In this document: one piece after another, positions 27,862-37,732 of the stretch
Layout of the letters: each line of letters starts with the position of its first letter
How positions within the stretch are numbered: position 1 is the stretch's first letter
Source of the DNA: PSRI01 sp041484195
GTDB lineage: Bacteria; Bacteroidota; Bacteroidia; Chitinophagales; Chitinophagaceae
Assembly: GCA_041484195.1 (NCBI GenBank)
Contig: JBGPHC010000012.1
Coordinates: 54,573 to 118,572 of the forward strand
Length of the DNA stretch: 64,000 nucleotides
Direction of reading: 5' to 3'
Made by a program: the position numbers and the translations under genes
Notes under the pieces: generated by a model
The model's database searches: none
Told to the model about the DNA's origin: nothing
Seen by the model: the letters and a program-made list of their open reading frames with translations, nothing else

Positions 27862-30171
27862 TCACTTCCTCAATGTCCATACCTGAACGCCGAGCGAGTC
27901 AAGTTTCACATTCAGGCTTGCCAGGTCACGGCCTGTACCGGTTTTTTCCATTCCGGAAAAAGCTTCCCGCAGGGTATAGACACTATCACGGTTAAGCCCT
28001 ATCGCCGCCAATGATATCCAGGTATCGATAGGTTCACGGGAAAAAGATATTACCGGCAATGCCCATTCATGCCCGAGTCGGCGAAGCGGCGCGAATACAC
28101 GCTCGTTTTCTGACGTGATGGTCAGGTATTCGCATGTTCCTGATTTGAGAGCCGGAATAGATTCCCGTATTGAAAGGACTTTGGTATAGTAGTCCTCCGA
28201 ACCGAGCTCAGCGCCCTTGAAAGTCATCACACCTCCGTCGATAAAAGATGTCATTGCAAACAACATCCTTGTGGCAGGAATACCCAGAATCTCCCTGCGA
28301 TAACGGGAGCCGCTTCCATCATAGGCATCGTGTGAATCCACGTGATGCACTCTGATCAATCCCTGTGGCATAGCACGTCGGCGCATTTCGAGCCATTCTC
28401 CCAGGTCTTGAGCGGTTAACCCAGGTTCAGTCCATCCGCCCCGCCGACCCTGACCCGGGCTTTGTCTCTCCCGGCGTCCGGATAGTATGGCAGCATATAG
28501 CCATTGCTCATCGTAGTTGTAAGAGAGATCAAAAGCGCGGAAATACAGAGGCCCGGCGGCTTCGTTATAAAAAACAAGTTCCGGATTGATCTTGTGAGAC
28601 TCTTTTCTCACCAGATCCATCATGGAAGCAGTGCCGTAGAAACTTGAATAAGCTGGCCGGTTCAGATTTTTTGACCAATTAGGAAAGCAATTCCAAGTCA
28701 CGGCATCTACGCGGAATCCGTCAGGGTTCAATTTTTCTACGTAAAAATTAAAAACCTTCACCATGTATTGCTGAACTTCGGGGTTCCTGTGGTCGAAGGC
28801 CCACGTATAGGTCCTCGCCACTTCTCCATATTCATTGTAACTAAACCAATCTGGATGCTCTTTGACCAATGGGTTTTTGTCAAAAATAGCCCTGGGGTTA
28901 AGGCTCTTGTCGGTGACGCCGTGCAATACAATATCCAGGAAAACTTTTACGCCCAGTTGGTGCGCCCGGTCGATCATGGCCCGCAGTTCCTTTTCCGGTC
29001 CATATTGCACTTCGATATTAAAATAATCATGCACGGAATAGCTGGGGAAGGGCATGTGCGGCATTAGTTCGATAATATTAAATCCCATTTTCTGGATTCG
29101 AGGCAGATCGCTGGCAAGTTCTGCCATTGATCCATACGGCATGAGCGAACTTTGAGGATTTCTCTTTTGTCCTACTTCCACCTCATAAATACGGGCATCC
29201 TTTGCCCAATCAGGAGTACTATCCTGCAACTGTACATTAACGTCCTTCCAGAACTTTTGAAAATGGTTCATTGATGGCATGATCGGACCCTGGTTGAGGC
29301 GGATAAACTGCGTAGCAGTCTCTAACTCCTCTCCTGGTTGAAGGCGGTCCGCAGCGGGCATACGTTGTTCTATCCATGCACCCCAGCGGGCTCTATGCAT
29401 CAGCATGATCGATGGAATATTGTCACTGTAAGGCCATACCACAAGGGTCCGGCCGGCCTGATAGATAGCTAATATGCCTAAACGCCATGCAGGCGCATCA
29501 ATCCCCGGTACTTCCGGCAATGCGGACCATTTTCCCATCGGCAACAGGTCCGCCGGCTGATATAAAAATCCGAACCCCGGCGCTGAGATAGTTGCCTGTT
29601 CCGGTTTGGTAATGCTGGGTGTACGAAGATCAGCCCATCGCAACAACTGCTCGCCTTTCCCTTCCCAGACAATACGCAAGCGACGCAGCAAGAAATCTTT
29701 TCCTGCATCAAAGCCATAGCCCTGCCAGATTCTCCAACTACCCTGCTTGGTCTCAAGCTCTAACCAGGTGGTATCTCCCAGTTGTTTTTTCCTCCAATCT
29801 ACCAGTTTGGTGGAAGCGCCGATATAATCAGCATCCACGATAGACCAAGCCTGCTGCTGACCGGTGGAAATTGTGGTTTTTCCACCCACAGTCAACATAA
29901 AAGGCGCTACATAATTTCCTGAATCAAGTAATACTTCCCCATCCTTTGCATCGCGGAGAGACAGCCAGCGGCCGGTCTCTTTATCGAACCGCAGTTCGAT
30001 ATGTCCATTCGTTACCTGGAGCTGATCACCTACCGTGTTCACCTCCACACTCACAGACAACTTGCTTTTGGATTTTTCAATCGAACACCTGGAAAGGCCC
30101 ATCAGGCTAATCACCAGCACCGACTGGAAAAGAAAACTGATACATTTGTTATAAGAAACATTTTTTTTCAT
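27862..30171 (-). CDS. GH13-like (alpha-amylase clan) lipoprotein with large N-terminal domain
   Basis: Started at ATG 30171 (769 aa) because it gives a lipoprotein signal ending LMGLSRC; the longer frame from 30234 adds 21 basic residues. Residues up to about 340 form a beta-rich domain (VTNGHIELRFDKETGRWLSL, then EVLLDSGNYVAP). The GH13 barrel follows with FNIIELMPHMPFP, VKVFLDIVLHGV, DGFRVDAVTWN (nucleophile D489), LVFYNEAAG (acid/base E537) and HHVDSHDAYDG (D615). All three catalytic acids are present. The substrate may not be starch, since nothing else here fits alpha-glucan. A collapsed paralogue lies at 34.6-35.3 kb. Confidence 0.8.
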   Translation of the reverse strand: MKKNVSYNKCISFLFQSVLVISLMGLSRCSIEKSKSKLSVSVEVNTVGDQLQVTNGHIELRFDKETGRWLSLRDAKDGEVLLDSGNYVAPFMLTVGGKTTISTGQQQAWSIVDADYIGASTKLVDWRKKQLGDTTWLELETKQGSWRIWQGYGFDAGKDFLLRRLRIVWEGKGEQLLRWADLRTPSITKPEQATISAPGFGFLYQPADLLPMGKWSALPEVPGIDAPAWRLGILAIYQAGRTLVVWPYSDNIPSIMLMHRARWGAWIEQRMPAADRLQPGEELETATQFIRLNQGPIMPSMNHFQKFWKDVNVQLQDSTPDWAKDARIYEVEVGQKRNPQSSLMPYGSMAELASDLPRIQKMGFNIIELMPHMPFPSYSVHDYFNIEVQYGPEKELRAMIDRAHQLGVKVFLDIVLHGVTDKSLNPRAIFDKNPLVKEHPDWFSYNEYGEVARTYTWAFDHRNPEVQQYMVKVFNFYVEKLNPDGFRVDAVTWNCFPNWSKNLNRPAYSSFYGTASMMDLVRKESHKINPELVFYNEAAGPLYFRAFDLSYNYDEQWLYAAILSGRRERQSPGQGRRGGWTEPGLTAQDLGEWLEMRRRAMPQGLIRVHHVDSHDAYDGSGSRYRREILGIPATRMLFAMTSFIDGGVMTFKGAELGSEDYYTKVLSIRESIPALKSGTCEYLTITSENERVFAPLRRLGHEWALPVISFSREPIDTWISLAAIGLNRDSVYTLREAFSGMEKTGTGRDLASLNVKLDSLGVQVWTLRK

Positions 30172-30295
30172 CTCCTCCGTTTTTAAATCTAATCGCTGGA
30201 GATGATCCAATATTTTTCTTTTGATCATTTTCATTTGTATAATCTTTTATCTTGTATAGATGTCTTTTTATTCATGTGCCCTTTTTATTTCCCAG

Positions 30296-31675
30296 TCATT
30301 TTACCATGAACTTACTGAGCATATACCGGCCTTCTTTCTCCGTCGCATCGAACGCCATGCTGAAGGAGCGGTGCTGACCAGCCGGATCCTCTAATGCGAG
30401 GGCTAATGTATATTCACCTGCTGCCAGCGTACCAGGTACTGTAATGATCTCATCAAAATTGTACTCACCAGGCAACCAGTCACGTGGGTCAGCTTTTGCG
30501 TTTGTCGTAAAGACCGGCTGATCCATGCTATTAAGTATGAACAGCCGTAACACATACGGATAATAGAGTTTGCCTATCCCTTCGTTGGCTAATTTCATCT
30601 TAAGGGTCAGGCGGCCGCCTGGTTTAACACTGGCCTGATGAGCCAGCTCACGCAATACCAACCGGGCTCCTGCCAGTCTCGCGAGTTTTTGAAGTTGGGG
30701 GAAATCTTTCTCCGGCACCTCACCCACGTTGTCATTGATTATGGTAGCGTGATTCCTGAGCATAAAGTTCACTGCAGCATCAAAGGACCAGCCTTGGGAT
30801 ATCAGGTAGTCATATTTGCCATACCATTCAAATACCACCGGTTTATGCTTCCATGCATCGGCCATGGCGGGTACCCCGGCGTATCTGTCCGAGCCGATCC
30901 AGTTTTGCTCATGCCAAGTCGAGCCAACACCATCGCGTCTCATTCCTGTACCATTCTCCAGACCATATTGAAGTAATTCCGAACCGTCGCTCATAAAGAT
31001 CAACTGGGTTTTTTTGAATGCGTTCAGGTAAAAATTCACGATTTGTTTACGTACTTCGATCGGTGCCCAATTCGATGTGTGCCATTCTCCCCACATACCA
31101 TAGGAGCCGATATCAATAAATTCAATGTTCGGGTCGCCATCATAACGCCGGCCCAGGGCTGCGATAAATTCACCATGACGCTTCAGGTAGATCGAGTCGG
31201 AATAATCGGGTTCGATACGTGTAATGAGTTTGCCGCCAAATGTTCCGCCGCCACGTAAGTATTCAAAACTTTTGCAACCGGAATCAAACAGCCATTTGGG
31301 CGATGCATAATATCCCTGGCTATGGGGGTTGGTAGTCATAACCCGGAAGGCCACTGTGGCGCCGAGGGGTTTCCATGCTTCAATAATGCTATCAATGAGT
31401 GACCAGTTAATTTTGCCTTGTTCTGGTTCGGCATCAGCCCAGTTGAACGAGCGATACACCACCGAATAGGGAAACCTCATCCCGGGCTGAGGGCTGCGCT
31501 TCATGGTCATCATTCCCTGTCCGGGATTGGAAAGTATCGAATCTGTTTCTCGAAAATGCGTGACTGTAATCCGGGAGGGGTTTCCACATTGGAGAAAGAC
31601 AGCCAGCATACATCCAATCACAATTGTTGCAGTCATGTTTCTTCCTGTAAACCGGCTGATCTTCATTGTTTCCAT
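30296..31675 (-). CDS. DUF4832 lipoprotein with GH-A-like barrel
   Basis: The 459-aa protein is a lipoprotein (MLAVFLQC, Cys at residue 30). A GH-A/DUF4832 barrel follows: ILSNPGQGMMTMKRSPQPG, SVVYRSFNWADAEPEQGKINW, TVAFRVMTTNPHSQGYYASP, FIDIGSYGMWGEWHTSN and KPVVFEWYGKYDY. Glu in WGEWH and in VFEWYG are the likely catalytic pair. It ends in a beta-sandwich. It is a distant paralogue of the Tat-exported DUF4832 protein at 20.9 kb and sits between the two copies of the duplicated GH13-DUF6067 module, with 28 bases to the upstream DUF6067 gene. The activity is unknown. Confidence 0.7.
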   Translation of the reverse strand: METMKISRFTGRNMTATIVIGCMLAVFLQCGNPSRITVTHFRETDSILSNPGQGMMTMKRSPQPGMRFPYSVVYRSFNWADAEPEQGKINWSLIDSIIEAWKPLGATVAFRVMTTNPHSQGYYASPKWLFDSGCKSFEYLRGGGTFGGKLITRIEPDYSDSIYLKRHGEFIAALGRRYDGDPNIEFIDIGSYGMWGEWHTSNWAPIEVRKQIVNFYLNAFKKTQLIFMSDGSELLQYGLENGTGMRRDGVGSTWHEQNWIGSDRYAGVPAMADAWKHKPVVFEWYGKYDYLISQGWSFDAAVNFMLRNHATIINDNVGEVPEKDFPQLQKLARLAGARLVLRELAHQASVKPGGRLTLKMKLANEGIGKLYYPYVLRLFILNSMDQPVFTTNAKADPRDWLPGEYNFDEIITVPGTLAAGEYTLALALEDPAGQHRSFSMAFDATEKEGRYMLSKFMVK

Positions 31676-31703
31676 GCTTATTCTACTGTTATTGATGATC
31701 TGT

Positions 31704-34532
31704 TCAAGATCCCGAACCGATGATCAGCACTTTCGTACCGAACCGGCCGGGTAACGAAACTTTCATGGTCAGTTCTTTGCCGGAGCTGTTTATTTTTACT
31801 TCGGCGTCCATTTCCACCTCATGTGCTTTCGGGAAAGGAAGGAACCCCAGTCCTCCGGCATCCAACTTGACATTAACCGCTGCTCCCTCTTTTTCGTAAC
31901 TCTGCAGAACCAGCAAAAGTGTCTTATCGCTTTTTCGTTCCAGCAATAACCACTTCACCTGCGGGTCGCTTACTTTAATGGGCACGTTATCGCTCCAGTA
32001 ATTAATCACCTTACAATCTTCGGTGCCATAGCCAAATTGCCATAGCTTTTTTTCCAGCGAACGGGCAGGCTCAAATGCAGCATAGTTCTCATAAGGAAAT
32101 AGCCATCGCAGTACCTCGTGCACCATTCTCATACCCCATTCAGTTCTTACGATGTTTGGATCCAGGCTTGTAAACCACCTCCTCCCCTCAATAGACTCTA
32201 CAGAAGTAAGTAAGTGCCGGTAGCTCCCGGTTTGACGGCCGGCTCCTTCGGCAAGAAGAAATTCTGCTGAAAACGGTTCGACACCGCTTCCGCTGATGTA
32301 TTTTCCCGGCGTCCACCATTCCAGATCCAGCATGGCATCATTCCAGGTATGCACAGGCAGCATGACAGTGTTTGTCATGTGATGAGTAATCATGATCGGA
32401 TAAGGAGGGTGTTTCAAATTCCATTCCTGTTCCAATACCCAGATTCGTTTATGATATTCACGCAGGTCCCAAATACCTGCCGCCGGCTGCAAGTCACCCT
32501 CGTCATCAATGAAAGCCGACGATGTTAGCGGGTTGTCTAAAACATTGAGGAAAATATTATCGATATAGATACTTACTCCACGCTTCATCCATTCATTGGC
32601 ATACCAAAGTGAAAAATCCCGATAACTGCGGGGAGCACCCTGGCGCCCGACTTTAAAGTTGTTTACTACTTTGGTCGCATCAGTAAATTCAGAACGTGTT
32701 TTTTGTACCCTTCGGCCACGCCACTCATCCTGATACACTGCCCATTCTTCATCTGAAACTATCGAAGCATGCTCTTCAAAATAAATGGGAAGAGGGGCAT
32801 TCCTGATCTTATTGGCTACCCGTTCAGGGTAGAGCTCTTCTTTCGAAACAGTTTTCCAGACCGGATTCGTCTGCCTCTCAGGAGGCCCCGGGGACATACC
32901 TCCATCAACGTGATAGCGATAAGGCGCCAGCGCCGCTCCCTGAATGACCCCATTGGATGCCTTTCCTCCCTCCAATGCGAAGGCCTGGTTCATCTTTGCT
33001 GCATAGAGCACCCAGGTCAGCCAAGTGGCATTAGCTGTATGTGTTCCCAATACCTTGAAATGATGAGAACGTTCTTGGTCTAACTTCACGAAAACAGCAC
33101 TATCAAAGATACCAGTCTGACGGACCTTGATAAGCTCGTTTACTACATGGAAATCATCATCATCGGGATACTTGGACGCACATGCATGTCCACCCCAACA
33201 AACCATTTCGCCAGCAGGTAAGGCAGGTATAGCTACATTTGACCGCCAGCCTTTGGGCATAGGCCGGGTCGGGCTCGCCTCCAGTCCAAAAACAATTTTA
33301 CGGCTTGTTGTAAGTATACCCGGCTTGTTGATTAAATCCACATTTAAGCTCAACGTGCTTCCAACCCGTTCTATATGCTGCATAGTACCTTTAGAATCCA
33401 GCATATACCCGCTCGGGCTATCTCCAAACCAGGAGATTCCTCTGGTTGCACCACCAAGCCAGATATATGGAACAAAATCAGTCTTGAACACATGCTCCCA
33501 TGGTCTTATGTCCCTGCAAGTCCATAACACACCATCTTCGCTGGCTGGTTCTGCCTTCCAAAGAGGTGGTTGAGCACCCTGTGGCCATTTCGGCGGATCG
33601 GTGTCTAATGGCTGGCTCATCCAGGTGATTTTGCCTCCATGCGGAGTAGCTCCTGCGTAGTTGCGCCGAATGTCAGGAACAGTTACGTAGTGGAATAATG
33701 GCGCTTCATTGTTCTTTATAGGAATTTCCAGCCACAGGTGTTGAATGACCTCTTTACTCGTACCTGGCGATAACTCCATTTCAACCCTCATGCATCCATC
33801 ATATTCGATTGTTGAAGTGCTTTTCACCCGCACCGGTGCCGCTACTGCTTCAGCCTGATATACAGCTGCTTTCGCTGCCTGCGAAATCCATTTACCATTA
33901 CTGAAATTCCATTTTAATTCTCCTTTTTCTGTAACCAGATGCAATACAACTGGCCCCGCCAGTATTTCCTTTCCGTCGCTCTTTACATTATCCCACAAAC
34001 CAAAACCGTTCATCGTGTAAGTACGGAGCACAACCTGTACATCCTTCCCTTTTATCCGGACCGGTTCAAACGGAGCATACACCACATTGCTTTTACCAAG
34101 GTTATTCCCCAGCCAGGGAAAATTCTTGTGCCTGAACGACCTCACAACACTTAGGCCGGAGCTTCCGGCAGTCACCGTCAGTTCATAAGTACCATTCTCT
34201 AACTTCGGCAGGTTCATCATGCACGAACCATTTTTGCCGGTTACATTAAACGTCTGCTTTGCCACTACCTTTTTATTTCCCTGCCGCCTGATCACGGCAG
34301 TAGCTTCGTGGCGGCCGCTCAAAGCTTCGGAAGGCAGATCAGCGATCCTGACTTCCAGCTTATGCAGGCTGGGGTAATAAGCAAACGTGGTGGCTGAATC
34401 CAATGCCACGTTCGCAGATGCGGCTTGTCCCTGTACGGAAAGGCCTGTACCTGTCATTAAACAGGCCATCAATAATACAGTCACTATCGTTGGATACTGG
34501 TAGATGAATGGTATTATTTTTTTTATTGCCAC
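31704..34532 (-). CDS. DUF6067 (GH123-like) glycosidase, copy 2
   Basis: A 942-aa paralogue of the protein at 25.0-27.8 kb, starting from a GTG at the equivalent position. The N-terminal half is nearly the same (SFRHKNFPWLGNNLG; APFEPVRIKGKDVQVVLRTY; SSTIEYDGCMRVEMELSPG). The catalytic half has drifted more (AGEMVCWGGHACASKYP, YFEEHASIVSDEEW, VSIYIDNIFLNVLDN, ITHHMTNTVMLPVHTW) and carries about 30 extra residues around VDGGMSPGPPERQTN. The key acidic motifs are kept, so both copies may be active with different preferences. The 70-base spacer upstream of its start also resembles the one before copy 1. Confidence 0.75.
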   Translation of the reverse strand: MAIKKIIPFIYQYPTIVTVLLMACLMTGTGLSVQGQAASANVALDSATTFAYYPSLHKLEVRIADLPSEALSGRHEATAVIRRQGNKKVVAKQTFNVTGKNGSCMMNLPKLENGTYELTVTAGSSGLSVVRSFRHKNFPWLGNNLGKSNVVYAPFEPVRIKGKDVQVVLRTYTMNGFGLWDNVKSDGKEILAGPVVLHLVTEKGELKWNFSNGKWISQAAKAAVYQAEAVAAPVRVKSTSTIEYDGCMRVEMELSPGTSKEVIQHLWLEIPIKNNEAPLFHYVTVPDIRRNYAGATPHGGKITWMSQPLDTDPPKWPQGAQPPLWKAEPASEDGVLWTCRDIRPWEHVFKTDFVPYIWLGGATRGISWFGDSPSGYMLDSKGTMQHIERVGSTLSLNVDLINKPGILTTSRKIVFGLEASPTRPMPKGWRSNVAIPALPAGEMVCWGGHACASKYPDDDDFHVVNELIKVRQTGIFDSAVFVKLDQERSHHFKVLGTHTANATWLTWVLYAAKMNQAFALEGGKASNGVIQGAALAPYRYHVDGGMSPGPPERQTNPVWKTVSKEELYPERVANKIRNAPLPIYFEEHASIVSDEEWAVYQDEWRGRRVQKTRSEFTDATKVVNNFKVGRQGAPRSYRDFSLWYANEWMKRGVSIYIDNIFLNVLDNPLTSSAFIDDEGDLQPAAGIWDLREYHKRIWVLEQEWNLKHPPYPIMITHHMTNTVMLPVHTWNDAMLDLEWWTPGKYISGSGVEPFSAEFLLAEGAGRQTGSYRHLLTSVESIEGRRWFTSLDPNIVRTEWGMRMVHEVLRWLFPYENYAAFEPARSLEKKLWQFGYGTEDCKVINYWSDNVPIKVSDPQVKWLLLERKSDKTLLLVLQSYEKEGAAVNVKLDAGGLGFLPFPKAHEVEMDAEVKINSSGKELTMKVSLPGRFGTKVLIIGSGS

Positions 34533-34621
34533 TTTGTTTAGATTTTATTTATGCTTTTAATACGAGGTTACGATCATTATATCAAGAAACAAGATGAACC
34601 ACATTTTTTCATAATAAGGAA

Positions 34622-35262
34622 TTACTTCTGCTTCAGCGTCCACACTTGAATGCCGAGCGAATCAAGTTTCATATTGATGCTTGCCTTTGCCTTTCCATAT
34701 AATACGCACACGACGTTGTACGAAATCACTCCCGGAAACAAATCCATAGTCTTGCCAGATACTCCAATTCCCCTGAGTTGTTTGAAATTCGAACCATGTG
34801 GTATCCCCCTATGCTGTTTGCGCCAATTAACCATTTTAATTGCTGTTCCAACGTATTCGACATCCATTATCGACCAAACCTGTTGCTGTCCCCTGATAAT
34901 TGTTGTTCGTCCACTCACGGTAAGCACTACCGGCGCCAGGTAATTTCCCGAATCTAACAACACTTCTCCATCTTTCGCATCAAGAAGGGATAGCCAGCGT
35001 CTTGTCTCTTTACTGAACCGTAATTCGATCTGACCGTTCGTAATCCGGATCTACTTATCCACCGTATTCACTTTTACATCCGTTAGTGACTCCTGTCTGG
35101 ATTTTTCTTTTGTACATATGGAGGTGCCGATCAAACTTAATAACAGAATGCCACCGAGAAGAAAAAATGTAAGTTTGATTTGACGAAAATTTTCCTTGAT
35201 ATGTTCCAGTTTATGATTGGATCTATCAGGAAAAATTGTTTTTTTCTTTTGACAATATTCAT
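34622..35262 (-). pseudogene. Collapsed GH13-like paralogue (internal deletion, in-frame TAG, frameshifts)
   Basis: This is a shrunken copy of the GH13-like lipoprotein at 27.9-30.2 kb. Its N-terminus aligns frame by frame (start at 35262, hydrophobic segment, then KVNTVDK, TAG at 35051-35053, and TNGQIELRF, WLSLLDAKDGEVLLDSGNYLAPVVLTV). After NWRKQHRG the alignment shifts frame and reaches VLYGKAK. It then jumps straight to the extreme C-terminus (NMKLDSLGIQVWTL), matching NVKLDSLGVQVWTL in the intact copy. Roughly residues 190-770 of the parent are therefore deleted, including the whole catalytic barrel. At least one more frameshift lies near 35235. No function is expected. Confidence 0.85.
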
Positions 35263-35344
35263 GTGTTCTTATTTTTTATTACATGTTAGATACATAAAAT
35301 GTGTATCCATTTTTTAACTATTCATTCATACATTCTTTATCATT

Positions 35345-37732
35345 TTAATGGTCAATTTGAAGTAAGTGGGTATCACCTTTCCGGCCGGACAACATAATGA
35401 TATTGCCATTCACGGGATAACTTTCCCCTGTGATCAGAGACCGGACTGCTCCTGGTTTCCCGGGCAGGTGAACTGAATACTGGCCATCGCGTGCCTGGTG
35501 CAACAATAACATTCCATTTGTTGCGCAGAGAAAAGCATCCTCCCCGATATAAATATTACAACCGGCCCATTTGGCCAATACCCGGAAGAGATCGCTATTG
35601 AAAATAGGAAGCGGATAACAATAAATGGTGCCATTGCCTGTTTTTCTTGCAGCAAAGGCAGGTTCACGGACATTCCGGTTGATATAATTTCCTCCGCCAT
35701 CTGCACCGCGGCCCGGATCAGGAATACGCACTTCCTCGTTTAAAGTCAGACCACCGAAAGCGTAAGGTGTATTATCATACCTGGCAAGCACCTCTATTCC
35801 AGGTGCCTCCTGTATGCCAATCCGGTAATTCGTCAGAATCTCTATAGGCGGTTCGGGATTTTTCTGCAGATCCCATCCGTTCATATTAAAAGGTACATTC
35901 TTTGAATAAATCAGTTTCTGGGATTGGCCGATATTTCGGAGTGTATACAATGGTTCCTCTTTTAGCCGCCCGTCAGGTTCTGCCTTTATGCGGTACGACC
36001 TCCGGGAAGGATGATAGAATGAGCCGGCTTCACTAAAAGGCACCAGCCATTCAATATTCAATTTAAAACCGGTAACCTGCTCCATCCGCTGAATATCAGG
36101 AACGTTGGCATTGGAGGGATCCAATAATGCTGTCGGCCCATAATATATCCAATCGGCTTTGTATTTTGCCTGCAACTCATGAATCTTGTTTATTTCCTGA
36201 TCGCTGAGACTAACCGGCCAGTAGAGTATATTCACTTTACCCGGTACTACCAGGCCTTCCAGCAGATCATCCAGTTCATACTCCTCTATCGGAATACCGG
36301 CCATAGGAAATTCAATTCGCTTGATCCACATAATATCCCAGAAATCGATGTAGCTATTGCGACGGGGATAAAATACCTTTATTTCCGCACAGGAAGACCT
36401 GTCAAAGCTTTCCACATTTTTGTAAAGTTTTGCAAAGTCGCGGTGTACCTTAAGAATATCTTCACCGAGATGGAAAGAGAATTCGTTATCCTCTTTTATA
36501 TCGGATCCAACAGCTGAGGAACGCCCGTTAAAATCCAGCCACCCTCCGGCATGTCCCCTGACCAGCATTTGCCCCATGAAACGCCAAAGTGCTCCAACAG
36601 ATTCCCGGGGAGTATGGGGACGTCCTATATTATTCATTGCACGGGGAGAAATATGTGTCCCGCCATCCAGTTCATCCCAAAAAACAGCATTATGTAAATA
36701 AGGCATATCCGTGTATGGTGATTGTGAACTCATACCACCACCTGGTTGACGGTTGATATATTCATCGGGGGTACAGACAAAGTCAATAGTTCCATCCCCA
36801 AGAAACTGGCGGATTTCCGCCTGATTACTATTTGCATATGAGTAGAAACCTCCGGTGATGAATTTGGGATTCACCTCCTTCACAGCTTTGCATGCTTTAT
36901 AGAATTTTCCTGCCAGTGCGGTGGCTCCCGCTTCGCGGTTATCCTTTGATGCCTGAGATTCGATTATAAGACCACCGAGATTTATGCGTGTTTCACGCGG
37001 AAAGCGAAAATTATCAAAGCTGACTGTCGCATTTCCCCAGGCCTTGCGCATATTTTCTACTGTTCTATATTTCTTTTGCAGAAATTCTTTGTAGAAGGCT
37101 TTCGCGGGTTTTGAGTAATCGGGAGATGCATCATATACCGCCCATTCACCGTATCTGTACTTGCCCAGAAAAGCGCCTATAATCCGGCTGTAATATGGCC
37201 GGGTTTTTAAACGATCGAACAGATGTATCAGAGACTGTCTGTAGGCCTGATTTTCCTTCTCTGAATAAAGCGAAGGTCGATCTCCTTTTACTCCATTTTC
37301 ATTTTCATATAGCTCATCCTGGTTAGCTTGAAGCCAATCTTTATTTGGAGACAGCGTAAGGGATAATAACAACATAGCTTCCGGCGCATTTTGTGCAATG
37401 AAGTCTAAACGTCTGATTGTTAAGGCAATTGAGCTATCTTCCTGCTCTCCTCCTCCAAAAAGCAAGCTGGAGCGTGCGGAAAAAGCACCCGTTCCATTTG
37501 CTGCCCGTTGTTTTATGAATTCAGCATTTGTAGACTCTCCCCCAATCAGATCAAAAATGGGCATGGGAATTATTTCACCCCAGGGAGCACGGAGAATGCG
37601 TATCTCGCGACCTGCAGCATCCTTTTGAGAAAAAACTGAGTTTGGCAACGAAATGAACACCAGCAGAGTAAACAAAAATGTAAATACATTTTTATTTCCG
37701 AATAAAATCATATCCCAAATTTTTTTTTTCAT
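35345..37732 (-). CDS. GH-A clan (GH42-like) secreted glycosidase
   Basis: A 795-aa protein with an N-terminal signal (VFTFLFTLLVFISLPNSVFSQ). The catalytic-like half shows a TIM-barrel pattern: MLLLSLTLSPNKDWLQANQDE, RIIGAFLGKYRYGEWAVYD, DFVCTPDEYINRQPGG, FWDELDGGTHISPRA and MLVRGHAGGWLDFNG. A GATase-like/trimerisation-type middle domain (FYPRRNSYIDFWDI ... VNILYWPVSLSD) and a C-terminal beta-domain follow, as in beta-galactosidase-type enzymes. Glu in YGEW and DELDGG are candidate catalytic acids. The family assignment is by pattern and not firm. It lies just upstream of the collapsed GH13 copy. Confidence 0.6.
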   Translation of the reverse strand: MKKKIWDMILFGNKNVFTFLFTLLVFISLPNSVFSQKDAAGREIRILRAPWGEIIPMPIFDLIGGESTNAEFIKQRAANGTGAFSARSSLLFGGGEQEDSSIALTIRRLDFIAQNAPEAMLLLSLTLSPNKDWLQANQDELYENENGVKGDRPSLYSEKENQAYRQSLIHLFDRLKTRPYYSRIIGAFLGKYRYGEWAVYDASPDYSKPAKAFYKEFLQKKYRTVENMRKAWGNATVSFDNFRFPRETRINLGGLIIESQASKDNREAGATALAGKFYKACKAVKEVNPKFITGGFYSYANSNQAEIRQFLGDGTIDFVCTPDEYINRQPGGGMSSQSPYTDMPYLHNAVFWDELDGGTHISPRAMNNIGRPHTPRESVGALWRFMGQMLVRGHAGGWLDFNGRSSAVGSDIKEDNEFSFHLGEDILKVHRDFAKLYKNVESFDRSSCAEIKVFYPRRNSYIDFWDIMWIKRIEFPMAGIPIEEYELDDLLEGLVVPGKVNILYWPVSLSDQEINKIHELQAKYKADWIYYGPTALLDPSNANVPDIQRMEQVTGFKLNIEWLVPFSEAGSFYHPSRRSYRIKAEPDGRLKEEPLYTLRNIGQSQKLIYSKNVPFNMNGWDLQKNPEPPIEILTNYRIGIQEAPGIEVLARYDNTPYAFGGLTLNEEVRIPDPGRGADGGGNYINRNVREPAFAARKTGNGTIYCYPLPIFNSDLFRVLAKWAGCNIYIGEDAFLCATNGMLLLHQARDGQYSVHLPGKPGAVRSLITGESYPVNGNIIMLSGRKGDTHLLQIDH

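Noticed and set aside
953..35053. Stop-codon reassignment to explain the in-frame stops
   Set aside because: TGA, TAA and TAG all occur, and all three also end intact genes normally.
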